Source: Elusimicrobiota bacterium
GTDB taxonomy: Bacteria; Elusimicrobiota; UBA8919
Direction: 5' to 3'
NCBI GenBank assembly: GCA_028718185.1
Contig: JAQUMH010000001.1
Span: forward strand, 343,186 to 407,185
DNA length: 64,000 nucleotides
The position numbers and the translations under genes were made by a program. The notes below the pieces were generated by a model that was given only the letters and a program-made list of their open reading frames with translations, did not search any database and had not been told where the DNA came from. Within the stretch, counting starts at the first letter, position 1; every line of letters begins with the position of its first letter. Positions 34,704 through 43,996 of this stretch are shown piece after piece.

Positions 34704-35324
34704 CTACTGCTTTATCGTTTTAATTACTACAAAAAGACCATCTCCGCTACCTTTTCTGAATTTTTGGATTCTATTACAATCGGCTTCAAAAATTGTCTGA
34801 ATTATTTTGGATATTTTTAATTCTGTTTCTTCTAACATTCTGAGTATTTGAGATACTGAATAAAATCTTGCATGCCTCTGAAATCTGTTGTTTTTCTTTT
34901 CTTGTAGGTATTTCTTGCCTAATGTCGAATTTTTGTCAATCATACCTATAATTATAGAACCATTTTTATGCAACACTCTATTTGCTTCTTTTATTGCTTT
35001 TCGTGGGTCATTAACAAAACATAGTGTTGTTACAAATAAAACGTAGTTGAATGTTTTATCCGGGAACGGCAATTCTTCGGCAACCCCTTTATAAACTCTT
35101 ATCCCTCTTTTTTCTGCAAACTCTAACATTTTCTCTGACGGTTCAACCCCATATTTTATTCCAAGTGGTGCAGCGAACCTTCCCGTACCAACGCCAATCT
35201 CAATGCCTTTCCCTTTTTTAGGCAAAACTTTCCTTATCGCTTCAATCTCCGATAAATATTCAAATTTATGTTTGTCATACCAGTCATCATATTCTTTCCG
35301 GTATTTGTCAAAAATGTTGCTCAT
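34704..35324 (-). CDS. Class I SAM-dependent methyltransferase
   Basis: A 206-residue Methyltransf_11-type protein with motif I IEIGVGTGRFAAPLG, acidic residue in VEPSEKMLEFA, and motif LPFPDKTFNYVLFVTTLCFV followed by VLHKNGSIIIG. The substrate is unknown. It overlaps the J-domain gene by ATGA, so the two are probably co-transcribed. Nothing in the sequence ties it to the biotin operon downstream. Confidence 0.88.
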   Translation of the reverse strand: MSNIFDKYRKEYDDWYDKHKFEYLSEIEAIRKVLPKKGKGIEIGVGTGRFAAPLGIKYGVEPSEKMLEFAEKRGIRVYKGVAEELPFPDKTFNYVLFVTTLCFVNDPRKAIKEANRVLHKNGSIIIGMIDKNSTLGKKYLQEKKNNRFQRHARFYSVSQILRMLEETELKISKIIQTIFEADCNRIQKFRKGSGDGLFVVIKTIKQ

Positions 35325-35638
35325 AAATCTAAATCCCCATACCAGCCATCATAGAATTTTTCCAGATGTTCACATAATTCCTTATCCACAGTATTTTTCT
35401 TTATATCTTTTTCTTTAAACGAATACCTGTAACTTGCGCAGTAACTAAAAATAACATCCTTTGCATGGCTTATCTTTTTAAACATTTCTTCACAACGTTT
35501 TTTATCTTTCTCTTTACATCTGTCGGGATGGTATTTTAAACTTAAACTACGGAATGCTCCTTTGATTTCTTCCATACTTGCTTCTTCATCCAGCCTTAAT
35601 AATTTTCTTGCCCCATCAATTTGTTTAAAATCTTCCAT
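35321..35638 (-). CDS. Small J-domain (DnaJ-like) protein
   Basis: A 105-residue protein whose residues about 10-75 form a J domain: LRLDEEASMEEIKGAFRSLS, then KYHPDR with the HPD tripeptide that stimulates Hsp70 ATPase, and KKISHAKDVIF. No Gly/Phe or zinc region follows, so it is not a classical DnaJ. It sits between a phosphorylase and a methyltransferase gene. The C-terminal 30 residues have no recognised domain. Confidence 0.8.
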   Translation of the reverse strand: MEDFKQIDGARKLLRLDEEASMEEIKGAFRSLSLKYHPDRCKEKDKKRCEEMFKKISHAKDVIFSYCASYRYSFKEKDIKKNTVDKELCEHLEKFYDGWYGDLDL

Positions 35639-35640
35639 TT

Positions 35641-36444
35641 TTATCTCTCAGTAATAACGGAATCCCATATACCAGCGACAGAATTAATAAGATGAATTGC
35701 CAATTCACTTCCGTTGTGTTCGCCTTTTTCAAAATCCTTTGTCTTTTTTCCCATCTGATTTGTAACATACGCAAAACAGATAAGAGGTTTCTTCTTGACT
35801 TTTGAGAAAGCATATAATGCAGCTGCTTCCATTTCCACTGCAAGAATTTTTTGTAATTTAAATTGTTTAATACATGACGCCGTTTCCCGAAAGGGAGCGT
35901 CAGTTGTCCATGTAACGCCTCTTTTCAAGGGAATAGTTTTGTCTTTAATAATGCCGGAGAATAATTTGAGTAATGTTTTATCCATATATGCAAATTTTGA
36001 AGGCGGAAGATAATGATAGCTCGTCCCTTCGTCTCTTATTGCCTTTTCTATGAGAACAAAATAAGGCGGCGGCATTACAGGATATATCTGACCAGCGGAA
36101 GTTATGCTGATAAGCAATTTACAACCCATGCTAAACAGTTCTTCGGCTACAAGTACTGCAAACGAAGATCCGACAGCCCCGGGTACAATTCCTATTTCTC
36201 TGTCTTTGTTTTTGAAAACATACATATCCGTATGATAACACGGCCAAAAGATATTTTTTTTTGCCTGACCTTTTCTTAATAAATACTCCGCTATATCCCC
36301 GTCCGGGTCAAGTACACAGACCGCCGGAACTTTTTTTGGAATTAACGACTTCTGCCGTATGGATTGTTTGAGAAGGTTATCGGGTAAAAAGACAGAAGGT
36401 TCTTTATAGTATTTATTTTCTATTATAGGTTTTTCTTGTTTCAT
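35641..36444 (-). CDS. Nucleoside phosphorylase-superfamily protein
   Basis: About 267 residues of the PNP/UDP phosphorylase fold. GIVPGAVGSSFAVLVAEEL and ISITSAGQI correspond to phosphate- and base-binding regions, and ILAVEMEAAALYAF contains the ribose-binding Met-Glu. The substrate (uridine, purine nucleoside or other) is not decidable. The frame is open to 36498; I prefer the ATG at 36444, where family similarity begins. It lies two bases upstream of the J-domain gene. Confidence 0.82.
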   Translation of the reverse strand: MKQEKPIIENKYYKEPSVFLPDNLLKQSIRQKSLIPKKVPAVCVLDPDGDIAEYLLRKGQAKKNIFWPCYHTDMYVFKNKDREIGIVPGAVGSSFAVLVAEELFSMGCKLLISITSAGQIYPVMPPPYFVLIEKAIRDEGTSYHYLPPSKFAYMDKTLLKLFSGIIKDKTIPLKRGVTWTTDAPFRETASCIKQFKLQKILAVEMEAAALYAFSKVKKKPLICFAYVTNQMGKKTKDFEKGEHNGSELAIHLINSVAGIWDSVITER

Positions 36445-36518
36445 AATATAACTGATAACTTTTGAGCTTTCAAATGCCAATCGGACTGACACTACCATCT
36501 GTTCTAATGTCTTAAATT

Positions 36519-36734
36519 TTAAAGTATATCCTTCTTTTTTTCCTCATATTCCGTTTTGCTAATTTCTCCTTTAGCATATCTTTTTTTGAGGATTTCTAAT
36601 GCCGAATCGCCCTCTGATTTTCCTTTTCCCCGATCAATCGACCACTTCGAAATAAAAATTATCCCAACTATAACTAAAATCCAAAATACAATCATAACCA
36701 GTGAACCCCCTTGATACCAACATGTCCCCATCAT
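36519..36734 (-). CDS. Small SHOCT-domain membrane protein
   Basis: About 71 residues with one transmembrane helix (about 12-32) and a C-terminal SHOCT motif (ALEILKKRYAKGEISKTEYEEKKKDIL). These short motifs are common at the ends of small membrane proteins and probably mediate oligomerisation. I chose the ATG at 36734, which has AGGAGGTG at good spacing. Its specific function is unknown. Confidence 0.82.
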   Translation of the reverse strand: MMGTCWYQGGSLVMIVFWILVIVGIIFISKWSIDRGKGKSEGDSALEILKKRYAKGEISKTEYEEKKKDIL

Positions 36735-36790
36735 GATTACACCTCCTGACCGCACTCAATTAATGTATCTCATCAGAACTTTTTACTCGA

Positions 36791-37960
36791 TTAGAAAACA
36801 GTTTGTCGAACAATTTTATTCTTCCCGCTGTTCCTTATTTCCTTAATAACTTTGATTATCTTTTTTACCGTATAGTTTATTTCTTCTTCAGTTGTAAATA
36901 ATCCGAGGCTGAACCGTACAGCGGAAAATGCATCTTTATCAGTCACACCCATTGCTGTAAGTATGTTTGAAGGGATTTTTGAATTTGAGTGGCATGCAGA
37001 ACCGGTGGACACGGCTATCTCTGGCATTTTTTCAAGAAGTATTTGGTTTTCTATACCGGCGAAACTCAAATTCAAAATATTCGGCAGTCTTTTTTCCGGA
37101 TGTCCGTTAAGTTTCATTTTGATGCCGTTCATTTTCAGGTCGTTATAAAGTTTATTTCTTAACACTTGTATTCTTTTTGAATTGACCGGCATTTTATGCG
37201 ACGATAATTCACATGCTTTTCCCAGTCCTACAATTTCAATAACATTTTCAGTTCCCGCTCTTCTTCCACTTTCGTGGCCGGCACCGAGAATCAGGGGTTG
37301 AATCTGGATACCTCGTCTTATGTATATAGCCCCCACTCCTTTCGGAGCATATAGTTTATGTCCTGCAATAGTAAGAAAGTCAACCCCTAATTCATTTACT
37401 TTCGCAGGTATCTTTCCTACGCTTTGCGCGGCATCTGTGTGAACCAGAATTTTTTTGCTTCGTGCAATACGAGAAATCTCTTTTATCGGTTGAATCGTTC
37501 CAGTCTCGTTATTTGCGTGCATTATGGTAATAAGAATCGTTGAAGATCTGATTGCTTTTTTTAGATCATAAGGATTAACCATTCCATATCGGTCTACCGG
37601 TAGATATGTTATTTCATATCCTTTCTTTTCCAGATACTGACAGGGCTTTATTATCGCCGGATGTTCTATCGCACTTGTGATGATGTGATTTCCTTTATTT
37701 CTGAACGTCTCCGCAACGCCGCGGATTACATAATTATTTGATTCCGTTCCTCCGCTTGTAAAAACAATCTCTTCAGGCTTGCATCCAAGTAAAACAGAAA
37801 CTCGGCGCCTTGCTTTTTCAACTCCCTCATGGGCTTTTCTGCCATACCAATGCCCGCTTGAAGGGTTGCCAAAATATTCATATATATATTTCTGCATTTC
37901 TCCGGCAACCGATGGATGCACTGGTGTTGTGGCATTATAATCCAGATATATTCTTTTCAT
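36791..37960 (-). CDS. Cysteine desulfurase (NifS/IscS family)
   Basis: A PLP enzyme of about 389 residues that releases sulfur from cysteine as a persulfide. It starts MKRIYLDYNATTPVHP and has TSGGTESNNYVI, HANNETGTIQPI, HTDAAQSVGKIP, the PLP lysine in TIAGHKLYAPKGVG, and the active-site loop Cys in STGSACHSNS. The start is placed at 37960, 12 bases past the preceding stop. It ends an ArsR-DsrE-SQR-like cluster, suggesting sulfur mobilisation under sulfide or metalloid stress. Confidence 0.93.
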   Translation of the reverse strand: MKRIYLDYNATTPVHPSVAGEMQKYIYEYFGNPSSGHWYGRKAHEGVEKARRRVSVLLGCKPEEIVFTSGGTESNNYVIRGVAETFRNKGNHIITSAIEHPAIIKPCQYLEKKGYEITYLPVDRYGMVNPYDLKKAIRSSTILITIMHANNETGTIQPIKEISRIARSKKILVHTDAAQSVGKIPAKVNELGVDFLTIAGHKLYAPKGVGAIYIRRGIQIQPLILGAGHESGRRAGTENVIEIVGLGKACELSSHKMPVNSKRIQVLRNKLYNDLKMNGIKMKLNGHPEKRLPNILNLSFAGIENQILLEKMPEIAVSTGSACHSNSKIPSNILTAMGVTDKDAFSAVRFSLGLFTTEEEINYTVKKIIKVIKEIRNSGKNKIVRQTVF

Positions 37961-37971
37961 ACTTAGTTTTG

Positions 37972-39153
37972 TTAGGCAAACCATGTTGTCAATAGTTTTT
38001 CTAACTCCTCCTTTGCTTTATGTCCTTCCTTGGATGGTGATTCAATCAGAATTCTCGGTTCCGGATAAGCATAAAATTCCCCTGAACCGGTTGATGCCAT
38101 GCCATCGCCAGTTTCTATATAACAAATTCCTTTCCCATCAAAAACCTTATTTGATTCTTCACCACGTATCAGTGCAGCAATATTACCTGCTATTGCAGAA
38201 GCCTGTTCCTCAGCAAAAACTCCGGCTTTTGGTAACAGCATAGAATTGAGAAGAGTTATGGCAGCTATGTCGCCAAGCACATATATACCGGGAAGTTTTG
38301 TTTCAAGGGTTTCAACATTGGAAAGCACACGCATAGTTTGAGGATGGGTCGGTATATAACCCGTAGAATCCGTGAGTCCTGCTTCCACAACAACCCGAGG
38401 AGCACGATGCGGCGGAACTCCTATCAGCAGGTCATATTTTGCATCAATCCCGTCCTGGAAAAACATCTTCCGCAATGTTCCGTCAATACGAATAACTTTA
38501 TGTTCCGGATGATATATAATACCACGGTTTTCAATCATCTGTCTCAGCATTGCTCCGATTTTTGGTCCTCCCACCGGCATAGGTTGTTTTTCGGGTGTAT
38601 AGATATGGACTTCAATTTTGTCTTTGAGACCGCGATTTCGAAACAATGATTCTATCAGCAGAGCGGCTTCATAAGGAGCAGGCGGGCAACGAAACGGAGT
38701 AGATGAACAAAAAACAATAATTTTGCCTCCGGTGAACTGCTGTATCGCTTCATGAAGTCGCACAACACTGGATAAATCATAGAGATTATATGCATTTTCG
38801 GAAAAACCAGGAACCTCTTCTGTATATAATTCAGAACCCAGCGATATCACAAGATAATCACCGCTTATTATCCCCTTTGAAGTATGCACTTTTTTATTCT
38901 CCGTTTCTATACCAGTCACTTCTGCATGCAACCATTCTATATCTTTACGCAATAATCTCGACATAGAGCGTTCTACATCCCCGGGATATTGCCGGTCCCC
39001 AGTCATAACCCAAAGGTTTGACGGACCCAGGGAAAATTTGTCATTTTTCTCAATTATAACAACACGATGTTCCTGGCCGAGATAACCACGCAAACGGTGA
39101 GCCACAGATAATCCGCCCCAGCCGCCGCCTAATATGAGTATTGTTTTTCCCAT
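37972..39153 (-). CDS. Sulfide:quinone oxidoreductase-like flavoprotein
   Basis: A 393-residue FAD enzyme of the SQR/flavocytochrome c sulfide dehydrogenase group. ILILGGGWGGLSVAH is the FAD-binding start, SLGSELY a second nucleotide element, and YVLGDIAAI near residue 310 binds FAD. Cys149 and Cys156 (VFCSSTPFRCPPAPYE) and a later Cys in GICYIETGDG fit redox-active cysteines of SQR. Its place between a DsrE-like protein and a cysteine desulfurase under an ArsR regulator supports a sulfur role; electrons would go to quinone. Confidence 0.82.
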   Translation of the reverse strand: MGKTILILGGGWGGLSVAHRLRGYLGQEHRVVIIEKNDKFSLGPSNLWVMTGDRQYPGDVERSMSRLLRKDIEWLHAEVTGIETENKKVHTSKGIISGDYLVISLGSELYTEEVPGFSENAYNLYDLSSVVRLHEAIQQFTGGKIIVFCSSTPFRCPPAPYEAALLIESLFRNRGLKDKIEVHIYTPEKQPMPVGGPKIGAMLRQMIENRGIIYHPEHKVIRIDGTLRKMFFQDGIDAKYDLLIGVPPHRAPRVVVEAGLTDSTGYIPTHPQTMRVLSNVETLETKLPGIYVLGDIAAITLLNSMLLPKAGVFAEEQASAIAGNIAALIRGEESNKVFDGKGICYIETGDGMASTGSGEFYAYPEPRILIESPSKEGHKAKEELEKLLTTWFA

Positions 39154-39169
39154 AAATGAATACCTCCAT

Positions 39170-39490
39170 TCAAAATGAAACTATTTTATCCGAATCCCTA
39201 ATAATATTATAAAGGTCTTTCATTGTTGATATTGGGCACAACTGGCTGCCATCTTTCTGTCTTTGTTTTAGACAAGTACCGCAGGCAAGTATTTTACCGT
39301 TATTATTTATAAAATCCTGCGCCAGTTTCAGGATATTATACTTCTCATTGGAAAGGGATTCGTATTCAACTCCCTTTGCCAAAAGAAATATACTGACTTT
39401 ATCTTTTTGTTCAACAGCCAGATTAGCAAATCTGAAAGCATTCCAGACCAGTTCCGAATCATTTGAATACAATATAATTCCCATTTTCAT
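39170..39490 (-). CDS. DsrE-like sulfur-relay protein
   Basis: About 106 residues with a DsrE/DsrF-type fold (GIILYSNDSELVWNAFRFANLAV, VSIFLLAKGVEYES). It has conserved-type cysteines in ILACGTCLKQRQ and SQLCPIS that could carry persulfide. I placed the start at 39490 because GGAGGGATTT precedes it. The gene follows an ArsR-type regulator and precedes an SQR-like flavoprotein, consistent with sulfur transfer. Confidence 0.82.
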   Translation of the reverse strand: MKMGIILYSNDSELVWNAFRFANLAVEQKDKVSIFLLAKGVEYESLSNEKYNILKLAQDFINNNGKILACGTCLKQRQKDGSQLCPISTMKDLYNIIRDSDKIVSF

Positions 39491-39501
39491 AAATCCCTCC
39501 A

Positions 39502-39819
39502 TTATTTTATTTTCTTAAGAATATTTTTATTTTGCTCAAGATACTTAATAAGTACATTTCTCATAATATCACAAGCTTTAATAATTTCCGTATCCCTTAG
39601 TTGATAGAATACCTTTTTACCGGCTCTCTCCGAAATCACAACTCCTTTCTGAACAAGTATCGTCATGTGTTGAGAAAGACTCACTTTGTTGATGTTGAGC
39701 TTTTTTATCAAATCGCCTGCTGATAGTTTTTTGTCTCTTAAAGTATTTATTATTTTTAGCCTTACAGGACTGGCTAATGTTTTACATATTTCCGCATGAA
39801 GATTATAAATATCGATCAT
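39502..39819 (-). CDS. ArsR/SmtB-family transcriptional regulator
   Basis: A 105-residue winged-helix protein. ICKTLASPVRLKIINTL and INKVSLSQHMTILVQKGVVISERAGKKVFYQL are typical ArsR helix-turn-helix and wing sequences. No CxC metal site is seen in the recognition region; Cys residues near the ends (ICK, KACD) could serve as a redox or sulfide sensor. An inverted repeat overlaps its own promoter, so autorepression is likely. Confidence 0.92.
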   Translation of the reverse strand: MIDIYNLHAEICKTLASPVRLKIINTLRDKKLSAGDLIKKLNINKVSLSQHMTILVQKGVVISERAGKKVFYQLRDTEIIKACDIMRNVLIKYLEQNKNILKKIK

Positions 39820-39854
39820 TTTATTGAACCTCCCTTTAGTGTTATAGTATGCAT

Positions 39855-39898
39855 GTTAATGAATATATTAACTATACAAAATATAAAATAATTGTCAA
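39855..39898 (-). promoter_or_regulatory. Promoter and operator of the ArsR-sulfide cluster
   Basis: On the minus strand TTGACA (39893-39898) and TATAGT (39871-39876) are 16 bases apart. The inverted repeat GTTAAT-GAATAT-ATTAAC (39855-39872) overlaps the downstream edge of the -10 box, a normal place for an ArsR operator. The first gene starts about 36 bases downstream. Confidence 0.72.
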
Positions 39899-40005
39899 GA
39901 AGATTTTTATAATTTCTAATTTTTTGTTTTTATACAATCGGCTTTCCGAGTATGTGTTTCTTATCTAAGAATATTTTTTCATATTTAATATAAAATTATA
40001 GATGA

Positions 40006-41262
40006 TTATTTATATTTTCTTATGCTGCAAAGAGTTTTCCGGAGAATTATTGGATTGTGCTTAATTGAAATAAAATTTGTTTCCCCCTGCGAAGGAGACA
40101 AATATATTCCTTCTTTAAGCAAATTATTATAGAATCCGGCAAATTTTATTGTATCACACTTTTTAAGGTCACTATAATTATTTATATTTCCTTTAGAAAA
40201 AAATACTGAAAACATAGAACCTATTGCATTGATATTAAGTCCCATCTTTCTCACTTCTTTTGTAAAATCATCTGCAATGCTATTTAATCTCTCATAAAAT
40301 CCTTTTTTCGATATTTCTTTTAAAACAGCGATACCTGCACTCATAGCCAATGGATTCCCGGAAAGCGTCCCTGCCTGATATACTGGTCCATCCGGTGCTA
40401 AAAGATCCATAATATCGATTCTTCCGCCAAAAGCACCAACAGGCAGTCCTCCGCCAATGATTTTACCAAGACAAGTAATATCCGGAATTACACCAAAATA
40501 TCCCTGAGCTCCATCTATTTTTAAACGAAAACCTGTAATAACTTCATCAAATATTAAAAGTGTATCATTTGCTTTGGTTATCTTTCTCAGAAATTGTAAA
40601 AAGTTATCGTTCGGTAATATGACTCCCATATTAGCAGGCACCGGCTCAACTATGACTGCCGCTATTTTACCTTTATATTTATTAAAAACACTTTCAACTA
40701 ACGGTTGGTTATTAAAAGGTATGCTTATCGTCTGTTTAATAAAGTCTTGAGGAACGCCTGCGGAAGAACTTTTCTTTAACTCACTCAAACCGGACCCACC
40801 GGAAACAAGCAGATAATCAGCATGACCGTGATAACAACCGTCAAACTTGACAATAATATTTCTTTTGGTGAAAGCCCGTGCCAGACGTACGGCACTCATT
40901 ACAGCTTCTGTCCCGGAATTTACAAAACGCATTTTTTTAATTGATGGAATTGCCCCAATAATTCTCTCTGCAAGTTCAGTTTCAAGCAAAGTAGGGGCTC
41001 CGTAAGAGGTCCCATTTTTTAAGACATTTCTTACTGCTTTATTAATCTGTTCACTTTTGTGACCCAAAATGTGAACACCCCAAGATAAGCAATAATCAAT
41101 ATATGTATTATCATCTATATCGGTTATTAGTGCTCCTGACGCCCGCTTTATAAATAATGGATTCCGTCCAATATTACGGAAAGCCCTGACAGGACTATTT
41201 ACTCCACCGGGAATATATTTACTTGCTTTTTGATAAGCAATTTTTGATTTTAAATCTTTCAT
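40006..41262 (-). CDS. hemL: Glutamate-1-semialdehyde 2,1-aminomutase
   Basis: HemL forms 5-aminolevulinate from glutamate-1-semialdehyde with PLP. The 418-residue protein has GGVNSPVRAFRNIG, NSGTEAVMSAVRLARA, FDGCYHGHADYLLV, FDEVITGFR and the PLP lysine in CLGKIIGGGLPVGAFGG. Its length fits. It overlaps hemB by 4 bases and ends the thi/hem gene string. Confidence 0.97.
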   Translation of the reverse strand: MKDLKSKIAYQKASKYIPGGVNSPVRAFRNIGRNPLFIKRASGALITDIDDNTYIDYCLSWGVHILGHKSEQINKAVRNVLKNGTSYGAPTLLETELAERIIGAIPSIKKMRFVNSGTEAVMSAVRLARAFTKRNIIVKFDGCYHGHADYLLVSGGSGLSELKKSSSAGVPQDFIKQTISIPFNNQPLVESVFNKYKGKIAAVIVEPVPANMGVILPNDNFLQFLRKITKANDTLLIFDEVITGFRLKIDGAQGYFGVIPDITCLGKIIGGGLPVGAFGGRIDIMDLLAPDGPVYQAGTLSGNPLAMSAGIAVLKEISKKGFYERLNSIADDFTKEVRKMGLNINAIGSMFSVFFSKGNINNYSDLKKCDTIKFAGFYNNLLKEGIYLSPSQGETNFISIKHNPIILRKTLCSIRKYK

Positions 41263-42200
41263 TTTTTCAATCTCTTTAAAATATACGGCGTAAAATATGA
41301 AATAATTCTATCAGCCCCTGCACGCTTCATAGAAACTAATGTTTCTTCTATAATATCAGAATTACAACATTTACTAGCTACTGCACACTTAATCATTTGA
41401 TATTCTCCGGAAACATTATAAGCCACAATAGGTATTGCAAACAAATTGCTTGCTTTCGAAATAACATCAAGGTAACCTAAAGCCGGTTTAATTATTATTT
41501 GGTCTGCACCCTCTTCTATATCTGCCCTTATTTCATCCATTGCTTCATTGACATTCGCAGTATCCATTTGATAGCTTTTCCTGTCACCAATTTTAGGAGC
41601 ACAATCTGCAGCTGAACGGAAAGGACCATAAAAATTTGATGCATATTTGGCGGAATATGACATTATTTTAACATCAGATAAATTATTTATTTTCAATGCT
41701 TTCTTAATAAAATAAACTCTTCCATCCATCATATCAGAAGGTGCAACAATATCTGCACCTGCTTTTGAATGGCTTAATGCGATTTTTGCAAGTATTTCAC
41801 AGGTCTCATCATTATCACCGATATGACAATGACCATTAGCAGTATACGAACACAAACACACATCGGTGACTATTTCAAGTTTAGGAAATGCTCTTTTTAT
41901 AATGGGAATTGCCGACTGAACTATTCCATCTTGCGCATATGACTGTTCAACACCTTTCTTTTCAGGAACCCCAAATAGTAAAACCGACTTTAAACCTTCA
42001 TCAACAAGAATCTTCAAAACTTCAACCAGTTTATCAGTTGAATATCTGAATACTTCATTCATTGTCGGTATCTCTTGTATAATATTTTTTCCTCTAACAA
42101 GAAAAACCGGCCAGATAAAATCTGACGGATAAAGAAAAGTTTCACGATATTTAATGCGTGTCTTTTCATTTATTCTTCTATGACGAAATCGTTTGAACAT
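41259..42200 (-). CDS. hemB: Delta-aminolevulinic acid dehydratase
   Basis: HemB condenses two 5-aminolevulinate molecules to porphobilinogen. The 313-residue protein has DVCLCSYTANGHCHIG (metal-type site), SDMMDGRV, the Schiff-base lysines in MSYSAKYAS and IIIKPALGYLD, and YNVSGEYQM. It is five bases downstream of thiE. With hemA, hemC-cobA-hemD and a Met8-like gene nearby, it completes a route from glutamyl-tRNA to sirohaem. Confidence 0.96.
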   Translation of the reverse strand: MFKRFRHRRINEKTRIKYRETFLYPSDFIWPVFLVRGKNIIQEIPTMNEVFRYSTDKLVEVLKILVDEGLKSVLLFGVPEKKGVEQSYAQDGIVQSAIPIIKRAFPKLEIVTDVCLCSYTANGHCHIGDNDETCEILAKIALSHSKAGADIVAPSDMMDGRVYFIKKALKINNLSDVKIMSYSAKYASNFYGPFRSAADCAPKIGDRKSYQMDTANVNEAMDEIRADIEEGADQIIIKPALGYLDVISKASNLFAIPIVAYNVSGEYQMIKCAVASKCCNSDIIEETLVSMKRAGADRIISYFTPYILKRLKK

Positions 42201-42205
42201 TTTTA

Positions 42206-42862
42206 TCAGTATACTTTTGATTTTGAGTTATGTTTGAATATATTCATTGCTTCTTTTATTCTACCTTGTATATCTTGAGCACCTATTATTTCAGTTACCA
42301 TAGATACACATTTTGCGCCATGATGCAGAACATAAGGAAGGTTATGCAACTTAATACCTCCGATAGCAACAAAAGGTATATTTATATTATTCACAACAAA
42401 ATCCAAATATTCTAAACCAACGGCATCGCATGCATCTTTTTTTGTCTTGGTGGAATAAATTGGGCCAACACCTATATAATCTGCTCCACGCATTACTGCA
42501 TCGCGTGCTTGTACCGATGAGTGCGTAGAAACCCCTATAATAAAATTCCCTGGTGCCAATCGACGTGCAACTTCAATCGGAATATCATCTTGTCCAATAT
42601 GAACTCCGTCCGCTTCTACGGCAAGAGCAATATCCACGTTATCATTAACGATAAAAGTCGTACCGCTTCTATTTGTCAAATCTCTAATCTTTTTACAATC
42701 AATATACTTATCTTTATTACATTTGTATTTTTCCCGGTACTGTATTATTTTAACCCCTGCTTCAATTAATTCTTCGGTGACCTGAATGACATTTCTTCCT
42801 AAAGAACATTCTTCAGTTATTATACAATATAATCCATGATTAAAATTTCCCAATGGTTTCAT
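42206..42862 (-). CDS. thiE: Thiamine-phosphate synthase
   Basis: A 218-residue TIM-barrel enzyme joining the thiazole and pyrimidine parts of thiamine. IIQYREK, FIVNDNVDIALAVEADGVHIGQDD, IIGVSTHS, ADYIGVGPIYSTKTK and FVAIGGIKL are all ThiE motifs. The pyrimidine-side genes (thiC, thiD) are not in the window. It lies between thiH and hemB in the same direction. Confidence 0.96.
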   Translation of the reverse strand: MKPLGNFNHGLYCIITEECSLGRNVIQVTEELIEAGVKIIQYREKYKCNKDKYIDCKKIRDLTNRSGTTFIVNDNVDIALAVEADGVHIGQDDIPIEVARRLAPGNFIIGVSTHSSVQARDAVMRGADYIGVGPIYSTKTKKDACDAVGLEYLDFVVNNINIPFVAIGGIKLHNLPYVLHHGAKCVSMVTEIIGAQDIQGRIKEAMNIFKHNSKSKVY

Positions 42863-42892
42863 TTTAAATATCTTAAATCTCTAATATTCTTA

Positions 42893-43996
42893 TCAAATAT
42901 TATTCCAATCTTTCATAATGGGCTGGTAACCTTTTAAACAAATCATATCTTTTACTTCTTTAACACTGCTTCTATCCACAACATCGAACTGTCGTTCGCT
43001 TTCCCGATTCTGTGAGTAACCGCCGACAGCAGTGTTTGATCCGGCTGACATTTTAGTAATACCGAGTCCGATAAGATTATTTCTTAACATTTTAGATTCC
43101 CTTGTAGAAATATTTATACCAACTCGCGGTAAAAACAATCTTACAGCAATAATAAACTGGACAAGTTCTCTGTCAGAAATAGTATATGCAGGTACGAAAT
43201 CACCTGTTTGGGGACGTATTCTTGGAAATGAAACACTTATTTCAGTGTCGGGATAATTATTTTGCAGATAAACAGCATGAAGTCCGGTAAAAAACATTTC
43301 TTTCCTGAACTCAGAAAGACCTAAAAGTGCACCAATATTTACCGTACGGAATCTTGCATCACATGCACGCTCTGGTGTAGACAATCTATAAAGATAATCT
43401 GTTTTTTTACCTCTTAAATGATAGCTTTTATATAGTGATTCATCGTAAGTCTCTTGATAAATGGTAATTCCGTCAACACCTGTAGAAACAAGTTCTTTGT
43501 ACTCATTTGTTTCCAAAGGATATACTTCAACAGAAATTGAGCTAAAATATTTTGATAAAATCAATACACATTCTTTTAAATAAGAAACCGGTGTTTTTTT
43601 TCTCGATTCACCGGTAAGTATAAGTATATGGCGTATTCCTGTCCCAAAAATTATTTTTGCTTCTTTTTCTAATTCTTCAAATGAAAGCATTTTCCTGTTT
43701 ATATTATTAGTATGTTTAAAACCACAATATACACATTCATTGTCACAAAAATTACTTAGATAAAGCGGCGTATAAAGCTGTATAACTTTCCCAAAATATT
43801 TTAAAGTAATTTCATTGGCTTTCTTAGCCATTGTTTCTATAAAATTGTATGCTATGGGCGACAATAACGAAATGAAATCAGTTATATCCAGTTTTTGTTT
43901 ATCCAATATTTTAAATATTTCATTCTCGTTAATACGGGAAAATAAATTATCAAAATTATAATCTCTATATTCTGAATATATTTCGTAAAAATTCAT
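42893..43996 (-). CDS. thiH: 2-iminoacetate synthase (tyrosine lyase)
   Basis: ThiH is a radical SAM enzyme that makes dehydroglycine from tyrosine for thiazole synthesis. The 367-residue protein has [18 protein letters not shown] with the CxxxCxxC cluster motif, [13 protein letters not shown], and [19 protein letters not shown]. The latter stretch is specific to ThiH. It overlaps thiG by 4 bases. Use of ThiH rather than the oxygen-requiring ThiO fits an anaerobic lifestyle. Confidence 0.96.
   Translation of the reverse strand: MNFYEIYSEYRDYNFDNLFSRINENEIFKILDKQKLDITDFISLLSPIAYNFIETMAKKANEITLKYFGKVIQLYTPLYLSNFCDNECVYCGFKHTNNINRKMLSFEELEKEAKIIFGTGIRHILILTGESRKKTPVSYLKECVLILSKYFSSISVEVYPLETNEYKELVSTGVDGITIYQETYDESLYKSYHLRGKKTDYLYRLSTPERACDARFRTVNIGALLGLSEFRKEMFFTGLHAVYLQNNYPDTEISVSFPRIRPQTGDFVPAYTISDRELVQFIIAVRLFLPRVGINISTRESKMLRNNLIGLGITKMSAGSNTAVGGYSQNRESERQFDVVDRSSVKEVKDMICLKGYQPIMKDWNNI

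Noticed and set aside
34704-36444. A defence or toxin-antitoxin role for the phosphorylase, J-domain and methyltransferase trio
   Set aside because: The families are generic, no nuclease or effector is present, and the gene order alone gives no support.
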